Translations under genes and position numbers: made by a program
Notes under the pieces: generated by a model
Told to the model about the DNA's origin: nothing
What the model saw: only the letters and a program-made list of their open reading frames with translations
Database searches by the model: none
In this document: positions 17,495-26,383 of the stretch, in pieces
How positions within the stretch are numbered: the stretch's first letter is position 1
How the letters are laid out: each line of letters starts with the position of its first letter
Assembly (NCBI RefSeq): GCF_900143025.1
Contig: NZ_FRCT01000005.1
Location: 186,001 to 250,000 of the forward strand
Origin: Ruminococcus flavefaciens
GTDB lineage: Bacteria; Bacillota; Clostridia; Oscillospirales; Ruminococcaceae
Length of the DNA stretch: 64,000 nucleotides
Direction of reading: 5' to 3'

Positions 17495-18475
17495 ATGAAC
17501 AAAAACGCGAAAATAATAACAGCCTGCATAAGCTGTGCAGCCGCTGTTGGACTTGGTGCGTTTGCATTATATTTAAAAAAGGACAGGAATTCTGTTCCGA
17601 CTATTGAAAATACTACCCAGGCTGCGACGGAAGCAAGTTCCGAAGCTGATGCCGAAAAGCTTTCGGTTGACTGGGCTGATAAATACGACTATACACCGTC
17701 ACTTAACGGTACCACCGAGAGAACCAGATCACTGATGCGTCTCAACAAGGACATTATGGGCTGGGTAAAGATTGATGGGACTCAAGTCGATTACCCGTTC
17801 TTGAGAGACCCCGGTGAGGTCGCTGCAAACGATCCGTATTACGGACCCGATGCGTGGGGACCTAATGCATTTTATCTTGCAAAGGATATATTCAGACAGG
17901 ATTACGAACGCGGAACTTACTTTGCGGATTACCGCAACAGATTCGACGGCGATGAGAGTCAGCAGTCTGATAATCTGATTATCTACGGACATAACTGGTA
18001 CGACGGAACTATGATGGGCTCATTGAGAAAGTATCGTCCCGATCCTGAATTCTATGAGCAGCATCCGTTTATCGAGCTGAGCTCGAATTATAAAACATAT
18101 GATTACGTTATCTTTTCATATCTGATAACGAGCGGAAGCTATGACGCTACCGACTTCCATTATTGGAATATGGAGGACTTTGATACAGAAGAAGAATTTA
18201 AGTTCTACATCGACAACTGCCACGGCGGACAGCTGCTGGATACAGGTGTTGATGTTAAGTACGGCGACAAGCTCCTTACCCTTTCTACCTGCTATGCAGA
18301 CTATGACAACTCGCGTTTCATTGTTGTGGCAAGAAGACTCAGGGAGGGCGAAGTCGCAGGAGACATGACAACTATACAGCATACTGAGGAATATAATAAG
18401 AGAAAAAAAGAAGAAGCTGAAAAGGCTTCAAAGGAAGAGGCTGAAAAAGCTGCTAATGAAGAAAAGCCTCAGTGA
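17495..18475 (+). CDS. Class B sortase
   Basis: 326 residues: short cytoplasmic end, signal-anchor helix (about 5-27), a linker, and a sortase domain with His166 (LIIYGHNWYDG), Cys266 (LLTLSTCYAD) and Arg in SRFIVVARR. The C-terminus is a Lys/Glu/Ala-rich helix (about 300-326). It starts 7 bases after the first sortase, which shares the YGHN-YD and LLTLSTC segments, so the pair probably arose by duplication. The long N-terminal region of the first copy is missing here. Confidence 0.94.
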   Translation: MNKNAKIITACISCAAAVGLGAFALYLKKDRNSVPTIENTTQAATEASSEADAEKLSVDWADKYDYTPSLNGTTERTRSLMRLNKDIMGWVKIDGTQVDYPFLRDPGEVAANDPYYGPDAWGPNAFYLAKDIFRQDYERGTYFADYRNRFDGDESQQSDNLIIYGHNWYDGTMMGSLRKYRPDPEFYEQHPFIELSSNYKTYDYVIFSYLITSGSYDATDFHYWNMEDFDTEEEFKFYIDNCHGGQLLDTGVDVKYGDKLLTLSTCYADYDNSRFIVVARRLREGEVAGDMTTIQHTEEYNKRKKEEAEKASKEEAEKAANEEKPQ

Positions 18476-18504
18476 TCTGACTTTATATATTAAAGGAGAT
18501 TGTT

Positions 18505-19797
18505 ATGAAAAAGCAGAAAATGCTTAAACGAGCAGCAGCTGCTGTCTCGGGAATCATCGTGTTCTCGGGCACAACAAGCATGACTACCGCTGAAGAAGCC
18601 GTTACTGAAAAAACATCAGTTGCAGCAGCAGAGGTTAGCAGTGCGGCAGATGCTGTAACGGAAGCAGCTTCTGAATTAACTGCGGATACCGCAGAGGAAA
18701 TGCAGAAGATGCCTGAGGATTGGGAGAAAGCTGACATCAGTCAGTATGACTCAAGCCTCACGCTTATAAGCTATGAGCTTGCAACACCTGAAATGGCTAA
18801 GATAGGTGAAGCTCCAGACCCGTATGCAGGGCTTTCCGAGGAAGAGCGCAAGGCTCGTGAGGAAGCTGCGGAAAAGAAAAAGAGTGCTTTGAAAAAGGGG
18901 ACTCCTACTTTATCCAAGAACGCTGCAAAGAGCAGGAGCAAAACTCCGACTGCTGTAGAGGCAAAGACCTCAGGAGCTTTCGTTGGAGATATACCTGATT
19001 CTCAGCCGGGGCCTGTCATAGACGCTCAGCCCGGACAGTTCGCTTTCGTGACTTACGGCTGGGGACACGGCGTTGGCATGAGCCAGAACGGTGCTAATTT
19101 CTATGCCGCTTATGCGGGCTGGACTTATCAGGATATCCTGTTCCATTATTATCCGGGAACATACCTGATGAATACAGGAATGACAGATGAAGAAGAGCTT
19201 ACTATCGCTCACGAACCGGCAGGTGATACCCTGAAGGTCGTATCCGAGATAGTCAACCGTGAGGTGGGCGGAAGCTTCTCCTACGAGGCTATCAAGGCTC
19301 AGGCGGTTGCTGTATATACTTATTTGAAGTATAACGGCGATGATTCAAGAGACCTGAGAGGTAAGCCAAATCCGCCGCAGGTAGTTATTGACGCCTGCAA
19401 CGAGGTTCTTGGTGAGGCTCTTTACTATGATGGCAATTACGCACTTACAGTGTTCTCTGCTTCGAGCGGAGGCTGTTCGGCAAACTGCTATGAAGTATTC
19501 TATGCAGACTACCCGTACCTGAGAAGTGTACCGAGCGAGTATGATGCTGCGTTCGATCCGCACTGGGGTACAGTAAAATATATGGACGCGGCAGAAGTGA
19601 AGAAAAAGCTTGAGGCCGGTTATCACATCACTCTGTCCGATGATCCGAATAACTGGATACAGCCTGTTTACTCAGATGAGACAGGATATGTAACCGAAGT
19701 AAGTATTGACGGACAGGTAACTGCAAAGGGATATCCGTTCTCAATGCTGCTTGGACTCAAATCATCAAAATTCAATCTTACATATAAAAATGATTGA
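18505..19797 (+). CDS. Secreted SpoIID/LytB-type protein with permuted domain order
   Basis: 430 residues. An N-terminal signal (about 1-32) and an Ala/Glu/Lys-rich stretch are followed by GWGHGVGMSQNGA (185-197) and HYYPGT (about 214-219). Only then comes NREVGGSFSYEAIKAQAVAVYTY (251 on), and the protein ends with the GYVTEVSIDG...LLGLKSSKFNL segment. In ordinary SpoIID/LytB proteins the EA-KAQAVA-TY block comes first and the GWGHG block last. All pieces appear present, but circularly permuted. The family strips peptides-free glycan or enhances amidases at the wall. It is the last gene of the sortase operon. Activity here unproven. Confidence 0.85.
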   Translation: MKKQKMLKRAAAAVSGIIVFSGTTSMTTAEEAVTEKTSVAAAEVSSAADAVTEAASELTADTAEEMQKMPEDWEKADISQYDSSLTLISYELATPEMAKIGEAPDPYAGLSEEERKAREEAAEKKKSALKKGTPTLSKNAAKSRSKTPTAVEAKTSGAFVGDIPDSQPGPVIDAQPGQFAFVTYGWGHGVGMSQNGANFYAAYAGWTYQDILFHYYPGTYLMNTGMTDEEELTIAHEPAGDTLKVVSEIVNREVGGSFSYEAIKAQAVAVYTYLKYNGDDSRDLRGKPNPPQVVIDACNEVLGEALYYDGNYALTVFSASSGGCSANCYEVFYADYPYLRSVPSEYDAAFDPHWGTVKYMDAAEVKKKLEAGYHITLSDDPNNWIQPVYSDETGYVTEVSIDGQVTAKGYPFSMLLGLKSSKFNLTYKND

Positions 19798-19827
19798 TAA
19801 ATGGCGAATTATCGCATGATCTAAGAA

Positions 19828-19899
19828 CAAAAGGAATAAGTCTTTGGATATACTAAGTGTTACGGCATTTTATATTCGGGGACTTATTCCTTCTTTTTG
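19828..19899 (+). terminator. Terminator of the sortase/SpoIID-like operon
   Basis: AAGGAATAAGTC and GACTTATTCCTT form a 12-bp stem with a long A/T-rich loop, followed by TTCTTTTT. Placed 30 bases after the stop codon. Confidence 0.6.
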
Positions 19900-20178
19900 G
19901 GTGAAGAAAGGTGAAGCTCAGTGGTAAAAAAATCCTAAGAAATACCCAAAAAGGTGAAAAAAGGTGAAAGCAAAGCAAAATATTTAACGAATATAGAAAC
20001 GTTTGTTTCGTTTTAAAACAACCGAAAGTTAAACTTTAAACAAAATCGACAAAAAATAGCCGTTTTTAAGGTTTATACTTGTGAGATATTCCATCTTGAA
20101 TTTCTACCCAAATAATGATAAAATAGTTTTAGGGTGAAAAAAGGTGATTGGATGTGAAATTTTCCAAATTAGGGTGAT
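19900..20178 (+). promoter_or_regulatory. Putative MraZ operator array (GGTGA boxes)
   Basis: GGTGAA/T boxes occur at 19900, 19910, 19953, 19963, 20133, 20143 and 20173, with TGTGAA at 20153. Within each group they are exactly 10 bases apart, one helical turn. The group at 20133-20158 starts just after the predicted transcription start of mraZ. MraZ proteins are known to bind short direct repeats with about 10-bp spacing upstream of their own gene, so this is probably the autoregulatory operator. The two upstream pairs may be extra sites. Confidence 0.65.
20096..20124 (+). promoter_or_regulatory. Promoter of the dcw cluster (mraZ)
   Basis: -35 TTGAAT (20096-20101), 17-bp spacer, -10 TAAAAT (20119-20124). 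The transcript would begin near 20131, leaving a leader of about 88 bases that contains GGTGA boxes. Confidence 0.7.
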
Positions 20179-20218
20179 CAAATCCTAAGAGGTTGTACGA
20201 AAGCGAGGCGAAGTTCAA

Positions 20219-20650
20219 ATGGCAGATCATTTATGTGGTACTTATTACCCCAGCATTGATCAGAAGGGCCGTATGAGCTTCCCGACTAAGCTGCGTGAAA
20301 TCCTCGGACCGGAGTTTTTTCTCTGTCAGGGACATGATGACTCTTATATCGCCGTATACTCACCGGAAGCATTTCAGGACTATTGTGAGACTCTTAACTC
20401 GATCCCGGGCAAGCAGGGTGCTGACATAAGGCGTAAACTCCTTGCAGGTGCTGATAAACAAGTTCCTGACAAACAGGGACGTATCTTTATAACACAGCAG
20501 CTCAGAGATCATGCAGGTATCACCGACGAAGTCGTTGTTATCGGTGCAAACAGAAGAGCCGAAATATGGAACAAGTCCAAGTGGGAAGAATTCAATAATA
20601 ATATCTCTCAGGAAGAGATCAACAACGTTCTTGCTGATCTTGTCCTCTGA
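20219..20650 (+). CDS. mraZ: Transcriptional regulator MraZ
   Basis: DNA-binding regulator of the division and cell wall cluster; it forms a ring-shaped oligomer. 143 residues with two AbrB-like swapped-hairpin domains, visible as the two DQKGR/DKQGR motifs: IDQKGRMSFPTKLRE (about 13-27) and PDKQGRIFITQQLRDHA (about 82-98). First gene of the dcw cluster, as in most bacteria. The GGTGA boxes upstream are its probable targets. The binding site before the ATG is weak (GCGAGGCG). Confidence 0.96.
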   Translation: MADHLCGTYYPSIDQKGRMSFPTKLREILGPEFFLCQGHDDSYIAVYSPEAFQDYCETLNSIPGKQGADIRRKLLAGADKQVPDKQGRIFITQQLRDHAGITDEVVVIGANRRAEIWNKSKWEEFNNNISQEEINNVLADLVL

Positions 20651-20714
20651 TACGATCGTTTCTGTATTCGTTTTCCGAACATTGTCGGATTAGAATTAAG
20701 GAGAGTTTTGTTTA

Positions 20715-21656
20715 ATGGAATTCAGCCACATACCTGTTATGCTTGAGGAATGTATTGAAGGGCTTAATATCCGTCCCGACGGTATCTATGTAGACGGTAC
20801 CGCAGGCGGTGCAGGTCACTCCTCTGCAATCGCTGCCCGACTGAATGAAAAGGGCAGACTTATCGCTCTTGACAGAGACCCCGACGCAGTTGCAGTCGCA
20901 ACGGAAAGGCTGTCGGTATTCAGCAATGCCAGAGTGTTCCACAGGAATTACTCGGAGATAAGAGCGGTCCTCGATGAACTTGATATAGACTATGCCGACG
21001 GTATCCTTATGGATCTTGGCGTTTCGTCATTTCAGCTGGACGAGGGAAGCAGAGGCTTCTCTTACCACTCCGATGCCCCTCTCGATATGAGAATGAGCAA
21101 GGAGGGAATGAGTGCAGCAGATGTTGTCAATACCTATTCGGAATCAGAGCTTGCAAAGATAATTTTCGAGTACGGAGAAGAAAAATTCTCACGAAAAATA
21201 GCTTCGAACATTATAAAAGCAAGAGAAACTGCTCCGATAGAGACTACATTACAGCTTGCAGATATAATAAGGGAAAGCGTTCCTCAGAAGGCAAGGCGTG
21301 AAAAGAACCCTTGCAAAAAAACTTTTCAGGCAATAAGAATAGCTGTCAACGGAGAATTCGAGCACCTTGAAAAAGGGCTTGAGGACGCATTCTACAGTCT
21401 GAGAGCGGGCGGAAGGCTCGCAGTAATCACTTTCCATTCCCTTGAGGACAGACTCGTTAAAAAGAAATTTGCGGAATGGTGCAGGGGTTGTATTTGTCCC
21501 CCTGATTTCCCACAATGTGTATGCGGACACAAGCCGCAGGGAAAACTTGTAAACAGAAAGCCTTTAGAGGCTAAAGAAATGGAACTCGAAAGAAACAACA
21601 GAAGCAGAAGCGCAAAGCTCAGAATAATAGAAAGGAGTGCGGAAAGCAATGGCTGA
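20715..21656 (+). CDS. rsmH: 16S rRNA (cytosine1402-N4)-methyltransferase
   Basis: S-adenosylmethionine-dependent enzyme that methylates C1402 of 16S rRNA in the decoding centre. 313 residues. It has HIPVMLEECIEGL at the N-terminus, the cofactor motif YVDGTAGGAGHSSAI, ILMDLGVSSFQLD, and VITFHSLEDRLVKK near the C-terminus, all diagnostic. TAAGGAGAG precedes the ATG. It overlaps ftsL by 8 bases. Confidence 0.97.
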   Translation: MEFSHIPVMLEECIEGLNIRPDGIYVDGTAGGAGHSSAIAARLNEKGRLIALDRDPDAVAVATERLSVFSNARVFHRNYSEIRAVLDELDIDYADGILMDLGVSSFQLDEGSRGFSYHSDAPLDMRMSKEGMSAADVVNTYSESELAKIIFEYGEEKFSRKIASNIIKARETAPIETTLQLADIIRESVPQKARREKNPCKKTFQAIRIAVNGEFEHLEKGLEDAFYSLRAGGRLAVITFHSLEDRLVKKKFAEWCRGCICPPDFPQCVCGHKPQGKLVNRKPLEAKEMELERNNRSRSAKLRIIERSAESNG

Positions 21657-22152
21657 AAACACTGTACGCTATTATAACGACGAAAGCTACGACGATGCCG
21701 ACTCGGACGAGACAACCGATATGGACGACGCAGTAATGAAAGATACTGAGCAGAAGCCTGAGATACATATGCAGAAGAACGAAGCACAAAGCGGCTCGGT
21801 CCTTATGATAATATTTGTATCGCTGCTGGCTGCCGCACTGCTTGGCTCGGTTATCTATTCGCTCGATAAGCGGAACACGGCATACAATAAGGTGTCCGCA
21901 ATGAACGAAAAGCTCGATGAAGCCGAAGCCGAAAATGTAAGACTCCAGTCTGAACTTGATAGCAAAATGTCCGCAAAGAATATAGAAGAATATGCGGAAA
22001 ATGTTCTGAAGATGCAGAAGATAGATTCTACTCAGATAAAGTATATCAAGATACAGACAGGTGATGTCGTTACTATTCCTGAGCAGGAAAAAGGTGTGAT
22101 CGCGAAAGTAAAGTCCTTTTTCGATAAATGCGTGGAATATTTCAGAGGGTAA
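21649..22152 (+). CDS. ftsL: FtsL-like cell division protein
   Basis: 167 residues: acidic cytoplasmic part (about 1-48), one membrane helix (about 50-70, LMIIFVSLLAAALLGSVIYS), then a short extracellular coiled coil (about 78-115). The sequence family is poorly conserved, so the call comes from size, topology and position between rsmH and the penicillin-binding protein. The ATG at 21649 is chosen; AGGAG is 12 bases upstream and the gene overlaps the end of rsmH. Confidence 0.75.
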   Translation: MAENTVRYYNDESYDDADSDETTDMDDAVMKDTEQKPEIHMQKNEAQSGSVLMIIFVSLLAAALLGSVIYSLDKRNTAYNKVSAMNEKLDEAEAENVRLQSELDSKMSAKNIEEYAENVLKMQKIDSTQIKYIKIQTGDVVTIPEQEKGVIAKVKSFFDKCVEYFRG

Positions 22153-22176
22153 GTCCAATATAAATATAATACAAGG

Positions 22177-22436
22177 ACTGCCTGTATAATTAATGAGCAC
22201 TATCGGCGATAAAAAAATATAAAAGCCGAGGTTATATGTAGAACACGGAGATACAGCGGGTGATCGGAATATCGGAATTGCAGTTCCCGAGCTCTTAGAA
22301 AGAAAGAGAGCTCGGGGGCGGCAGTCCCACGCTTGAATAGCGATAAATCCTTCGTCGTATCAAAAGAAACGGACATCACATAAAAGAAATAAAGATGTTC
22401 ACGGGCGGGGCAGAAAAAACCCTGCCTTTTTATTTA
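22177..22436 (+). ncRNA. Candidate structured RNA or long leader inside the dcw cluster
   Basis: A 319-base gap (22153-22471) breaks an otherwise tight operon. It contains a very stable hairpin: CCCGAGCTCT (22286-22295) with AGAGCTCGGG (22307-22316), extendable outward with G-U pairs. It ends with a GGCAG/CTGCC hairpin and TTTTTATTTA (22407-22436), an intrinsic terminator. TATAAT hexamers lie at 22165 and 22185, but without a good -35. It may be a regulatory leader of the penicillin-binding protein (attenuator or riboswitch-like) or a processed small RNA. I could not match it to a known riboswitch class. Confidence 0.45.
22407..22436 (+). terminator. Intrinsic terminator upstream of the dcw penicillin-binding protein
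   Basis: GGCAG (22409-22413) pairs with CTGCC (22422-22426), followed by TTTTTATTTA. It lies only 36 bases before the start of the transpeptidase gene, an attenuator-like position. Confidence 0.6.
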
Positions 22437-22471
22437 TAGATGATTTTTTCGCGGAAAGGAAGAATTCTGCT

Positions 22472-24886
22472 GTGATAAATACTAATCCATCGAATTCGAT
22501 GCGGTTCAGATCAAAAATTGTTATGACAGCTGCTTTCAGCCTGCTTTTCGGAGCTGTTGCGGCTAATTTCTTCAAAATATCTGTGCTTGATAACAAAAAG
22601 TATCAGGATATGGCTAACGATCAGCATTTCGGCTCTATCAGCATCTCTGCTCACAGAGGTACTATATATGATTCGAGAGGCATAACACTTGCAAAAAGTG
22701 CTACGGTATACAAGATCTTCATTGATCCTTCGATATTCAGAGAAGAGCTTGAAAGCCTTCAGAAGCGCATAGACAAGAGAAATGCAGATAAAGCAAACGG
22801 CACATATACTCCCGTATATGACGATGAGGGCAAGGAGATAAATGTACTTCCAGAGTCGGCTGAGGAATTCAAGAATAAGGCAGCGGCATTTATTGCGTTG
22901 AAGCTGAATATTACTGCCGAGAAGGTAAAAAAGGCTATGGATGCCGAGGGCAGATATATGGAGTTCAAGGTGCAGACTGAAAAGCCTGTGGCTGACGAGA
23001 TAATCAACTACTTCTATGATATGGGCTTTGCTTCTGTTGGAAGCGTAGAGGATACAAAGCGCTATTATCCCCAGAATGACCTTGCGGCTTCTGTTATCGG
23101 CTTCACTACGGGAAATATAGCTTACGGAGTAGAGTCTTCTTACGATAAGTACCTCTCGGGCGTTGACGGAAGAACTGTTTCTGCCAAGGACTCTAACGGT
23201 AATGAGCTCCCTTACAGGTACTCAAAGACATTTGAGCCTAAGGACGGCGATGATGTATACCTTACAATAGACAGAGAGATACAGTATATACTTGAAAAGC
23301 ATCTGAAGGAAATGTCAGATGAACACAGTGTCAAAAACAGGTCATGTGCTATACTTATGAATCCTAAAACAGGTGCGATACTGGGTATGGCTACCTACCC
23401 GAGCTTTGACCTTAACGATCCGTTCGAGGTAACAAGCGAGGCTCTTTTCAACAGAATATTCTACGAGAAGGATATAGATGATCCTAAGAAAAAGGACATT
23501 GAGGAATATACTCCCGAAGCCCGTGAGCGCCAGTGGAAGAACAAGTGTATCAGCGAGCGTTACGAGCCGGGTTCGGTATTCAAAATAATAACAGCTGCCT
23601 CTGTAGTTGAAGAAAAAGCTATAGATTTCGATACATGGTCTCATGTTTGCAACGGCGTAGAGTATCTTCAGGACGGCGACCGTAAGCTTCCGATCGCCTG
23701 TCATAGTGTAGACACAGGCGGACACGGACCCGTGTCGTTCCAGGAGGCACTTACAAAGTCCTGCAACCCTGCTTTCATTGCTTTGGGTCAGGCTCTCGGA
23801 ATGGAAAAATTCCAGTATTATTTCAATGCCTTCGGTTTCAGAGAACAAACAGGCATTGACCTTCCTTATGAGGTAAACGGCGACCTTCCAAAGCTTGGCG
23901 ACGGTCCGAATGATATGAACCACATCGACCTTGCCGAGGCTTCTTTCGGACAGTGTGAGACCGTAACACCTTTAGAGCTTATCACCGCTTGCAGTGCCGT
24001 AGTAAACGGCGGCTACCTGCTTCAGCCTTATGTAGTTGACAAGGTAGTTGACAGCGACGGAAATATAGTATTAAATAACGAGAGAACTGTCAGACGACAG
24101 GTAATATCGGAAGAAACATCAAAAACAATGGCTAATGCTCTTCGTAATGTAGTTTCTCTCAATACGGCAGGAAATGTTGACATAAAGGGCTTTGCTATCG
24201 GCGGAAAATCAGGTACTTCCCAGCGTTTCAGTGCTATCAAGCAGAATGTTGCACAGGAATACGGCAAGGAAAACGAAAACCTGAATGAGTACGGTGCTTC
24301 ATATCTGTGCTTTACTCCTTCCGATGATCCCGAGCTCATACTTCTTGTGCTTGCGGATATGCCTGACAAGCAAAACCAGCAGTACTACGGAAGCAAATGT
24401 GCTGTTCCTTGTGCTCAGGAGATACTTACTGATGTACTCAGATACCTTGACAAGAGCCCTGAGTATGACGAAAATGAGCTGAAAAACCTTGATAAGAAGG
24501 TACCTCTCCTCAAGGGGGCTTCTATAGACGCTGCTATAAAAACTATCGAAGATATGGGAGTAAGATATGAAAAGATAGGCAACGGTATCGAGGTAGTTGA
24601 GCAGTCGCCGCAGACAGGTACTGCTATATCCAAGGACGGCTGTATTTACCTTTATACCGAAAAAGGAAATACATATGAGCCTGTAACGGTGCCCGATCTT
24701 TCGTATTATACACCCGAATCGGCAAATGATGTCCTTACGGGACTTGGGCTCAATTATGTTGCGAAAAACTCTCTTGCTACACAGGAGGGCGCAATAGTAA
24801 AGAGCCAGAGCATTGAGCCGTATTCAATAGTACCGAAGGGTACAACAATAGAAATAGAATTTCAGGCACAGTCCTTCAACGATTGA
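22472..24886 (+). CDS. Division-specific penicillin-binding protein with two PASTA domains
   Basis: Septal transpeptidase of the FtsI/SpoVD type. 804 residues: N-terminal membrane helix (about 15-36), dimerisation domain starting with AHRGTIYDSRG (about 63-73), and a transpeptidase domain with Ser368 in GSVFK (SxxK), SCN (SxN) and K579-S-G (GGKSGTS). Two PASTA domains occupy about 675-800. PASTA domains bind muropeptide-like ligands and are found in FtsI-like Firmicute proteins and SpoVD. Start: GTG at 22472 with AAAGGAAG upstream; an ATG ten codons later is also possible. The gene follows a terminator-like structure. Confidence 0.94.
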   Translation: MINTNPSNSMRFRSKIVMTAAFSLLFGAVAANFFKISVLDNKKYQDMANDQHFGSISISAHRGTIYDSRGITLAKSATVYKIFIDPSIFREELESLQKRIDKRNADKANGTYTPVYDDEGKEINVLPESAEEFKNKAAAFIALKLNITAEKVKKAMDAEGRYMEFKVQTEKPVADEIINYFYDMGFASVGSVEDTKRYYPQNDLAASVIGFTTGNIAYGVESSYDKYLSGVDGRTVSAKDSNGNELPYRYSKTFEPKDGDDVYLTIDREIQYILEKHLKEMSDEHSVKNRSCAILMNPKTGAILGMATYPSFDLNDPFEVTSEALFNRIFYEKDIDDPKKKDIEEYTPEARERQWKNKCISERYEPGSVFKIITAASVVEEKAIDFDTWSHVCNGVEYLQDGDRKLPIACHSVDTGGHGPVSFQEALTKSCNPAFIALGQALGMEKFQYYFNAFGFREQTGIDLPYEVNGDLPKLGDGPNDMNHIDLAEASFGQCETVTPLELITACSAVVNGGYLLQPYVVDKVVDSDGNIVLNNERTVRRQVISEETSKTMANALRNVVSLNTAGNVDIKGFAIGGKSGTSQRFSAIKQNVAQEYGKENENLNEYGASYLCFTPSDDPELILLVLADMPDKQNQQYYGSKCAVPCAQEILTDVLRYLDKSPEYDENELKNLDKKVPLLKGASIDAAIKTIEDMGVRYEKIGNGIEVVEQSPQTGTAISKDGCIYLYTEKGNTYEPVTVPDLSYYTPESANDVLTGLGLNYVAKNSLATQEGAIVKSQSIEPYSIVPKGTTIEIEFQAQSFND

Positions 24887-24920
24887 CCATGCCCAAAGAA
24901 AAAGACAGGAGGCAGACAAA

Positions 24921-26360
24921 ATGAAACTATGTGATCTTATTGAAAATAACGCTGTAACTGCTATAGGCGATACCGAAATAAGTTCTGTGACCGACGATAC
25001 ACGCAAGGTAACTGAGGGAAGCCTCTTTGTCTGCGTAAAGGGCGGAAGCTTCGACGGTCATACAGCAGCTGCGGAGATGCTTGAAAAGGGTGCGGCGGCT
25101 GTAGTATGCGAGCGTGATCTGGGTCTTGGAGACAGGCAGATAATCACGGATAATTCCCGTAAGCTCTACGGTCAGATATGCTCTGCATGGTTCGGTCACC
25201 CCGAGCGTAAAATGAAAATGATAGGCGTTACGGGTACTAATGGCAAGACTACTATAACCAATGTCATCAAGCATATATTAATGAAGAACGGTCACAAGAC
25301 AGGTCTTGTGGGTACGATACAGAATGAGATAGGCGATGAGGTAATTCACACCGACAATACAACGCCTATGGCATATGACTTCATGCAGCTCCTTGCGAAA
25401 ATGGCTGACGCAGGCTGCGAATATGTGGTAATGGAGGTATCTTCCTTTGGTCTGTGTCAGTACAGGATAGGTTCTTCTCATTTTGAAACTGCGGTGTTTA
25501 CAAATCTCACTCAGGACCATCTTGACTATCACAAGGATATGGAGGACTATTATCAGGCAAAGAAAATGCTCTTCGATATCTGTGATACAGCTATTATAAA
25601 TGCAGACGACGACTACGGCAAGAGACTTTTCGGTGAGGTGAAGTGCAGTAAGCTCAGCTTCAGCGTAAAGGAAAATGCGGACATCTATGCGGACGGTATA
25701 AAGATAAAGTCTACAGGTTCAAGCTTCTGGTTCTGCCGCGGTGACAAATCTCATCTTATAAAGACAAGAATGCCGGGACTTTTCAATGTTTCAAACCTTA
25801 CAGCTGCCATTGCTGTTTGTCTTGAAGCAGGTCTGAGCATTGACAATATTATCCCTGCTGTTGAGGAATACAACGGCGTAAAGGGACGCTGTGAAGTAAT
25901 ACCTACGGGCAGAGATTTCACAGTTATCTGCGATTACGCTCATACTTCCGATGCTATAGAGAATATCCTCAGAAGCGTTAAGGAGTACACAGAAAACGAC
26001 CTTATATGCCTGTTCGGCTGCGGCGGCAACCGCGATGCGGCAAAGCGCCCGAAAATGGCTAAGGCTGCGGCAAAATACGCCGACAAGCTCATAATCACTT
26101 CGGATAATCCGCGAAACGAAGAGCCCGAAGCTATTATACAGGATATACTTGCAGGCATCGAGGGTATGCCTGTGAACTACGATGTAGTTACCGACAGACG
26201 GGAAGCTATATATCATGCCTTGAAAATTGCAGAAAAAGGTGATATAATAGTTCTTGCGGGCAAGGGACATGAGGATTATCAGATACTTGCAGGCATGAAA
26301 CATATCCACTTTGACGAGCGCGAAGTGGTAGCCGAAGGTCTTAAACTGCTCGATAAATAA
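24921..26360 (+). CDS. murE: UDP-MurNAc-tripeptide synthetase (meso-diaminopimelate type)
   Basis: Adds the third amino acid to UDP-MurNAc-L-Ala-D-Glu. 479 residues with the ATP loop GVTGTNGKTT (102-111), the Mur-ligase core and DNPR at 395-398. DNPR is the motif of enzymes that use meso-diaminopimelate; L-Lys enzymes differ there. The cell wall is therefore predicted to be DAP-type. AGGAGG is 9 bases before the ATG. It is followed at 23 bases by mraY; murF, which often stands between them, is absent. Confidence 0.96.
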   Translation: MKLCDLIENNAVTAIGDTEISSVTDDTRKVTEGSLFVCVKGGSFDGHTAAAEMLEKGAAAVVCERDLGLGDRQIITDNSRKLYGQICSAWFGHPERKMKMIGVTGTNGKTTITNVIKHILMKNGHKTGLVGTIQNEIGDEVIHTDNTTPMAYDFMQLLAKMADAGCEYVVMEVSSFGLCQYRIGSSHFETAVFTNLTQDHLDYHKDMEDYYQAKKMLFDICDTAIINADDDYGKRLFGEVKCSKLSFSVKENADIYADGIKIKSTGSSFWFCRGDKSHLIKTRMPGLFNVSNLTAAIAVCLEAGLSIDNIIPAVEEYNGVKGRCEVIPTGRDFTVICDYAHTSDAIENILRSVKEYTENDLICLFGCGGNRDAAKRPKMAKAAAKYADKLIITSDNPRNEEPEAIIQDILAGIEGMPVNYDVVTDRREAIYHALKIAEKGDIIVLAGKGHEDYQILAGMKHIHFDEREVVAEGLKLLDK

Positions 26361-26383
26361 AAAACTGGAGTTGTTATATTAAA

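Noticed and set aside
22177-22436. Assignment of the dcw RNA region to tmRNA, SRP RNA, RNase P or T-box
   Set aside because: None of the diagnostic sequences (tmRNA tRNA-like ends, SRP GGAA tetraloop core, T-box AGGGTGGTACCGCG) are present.
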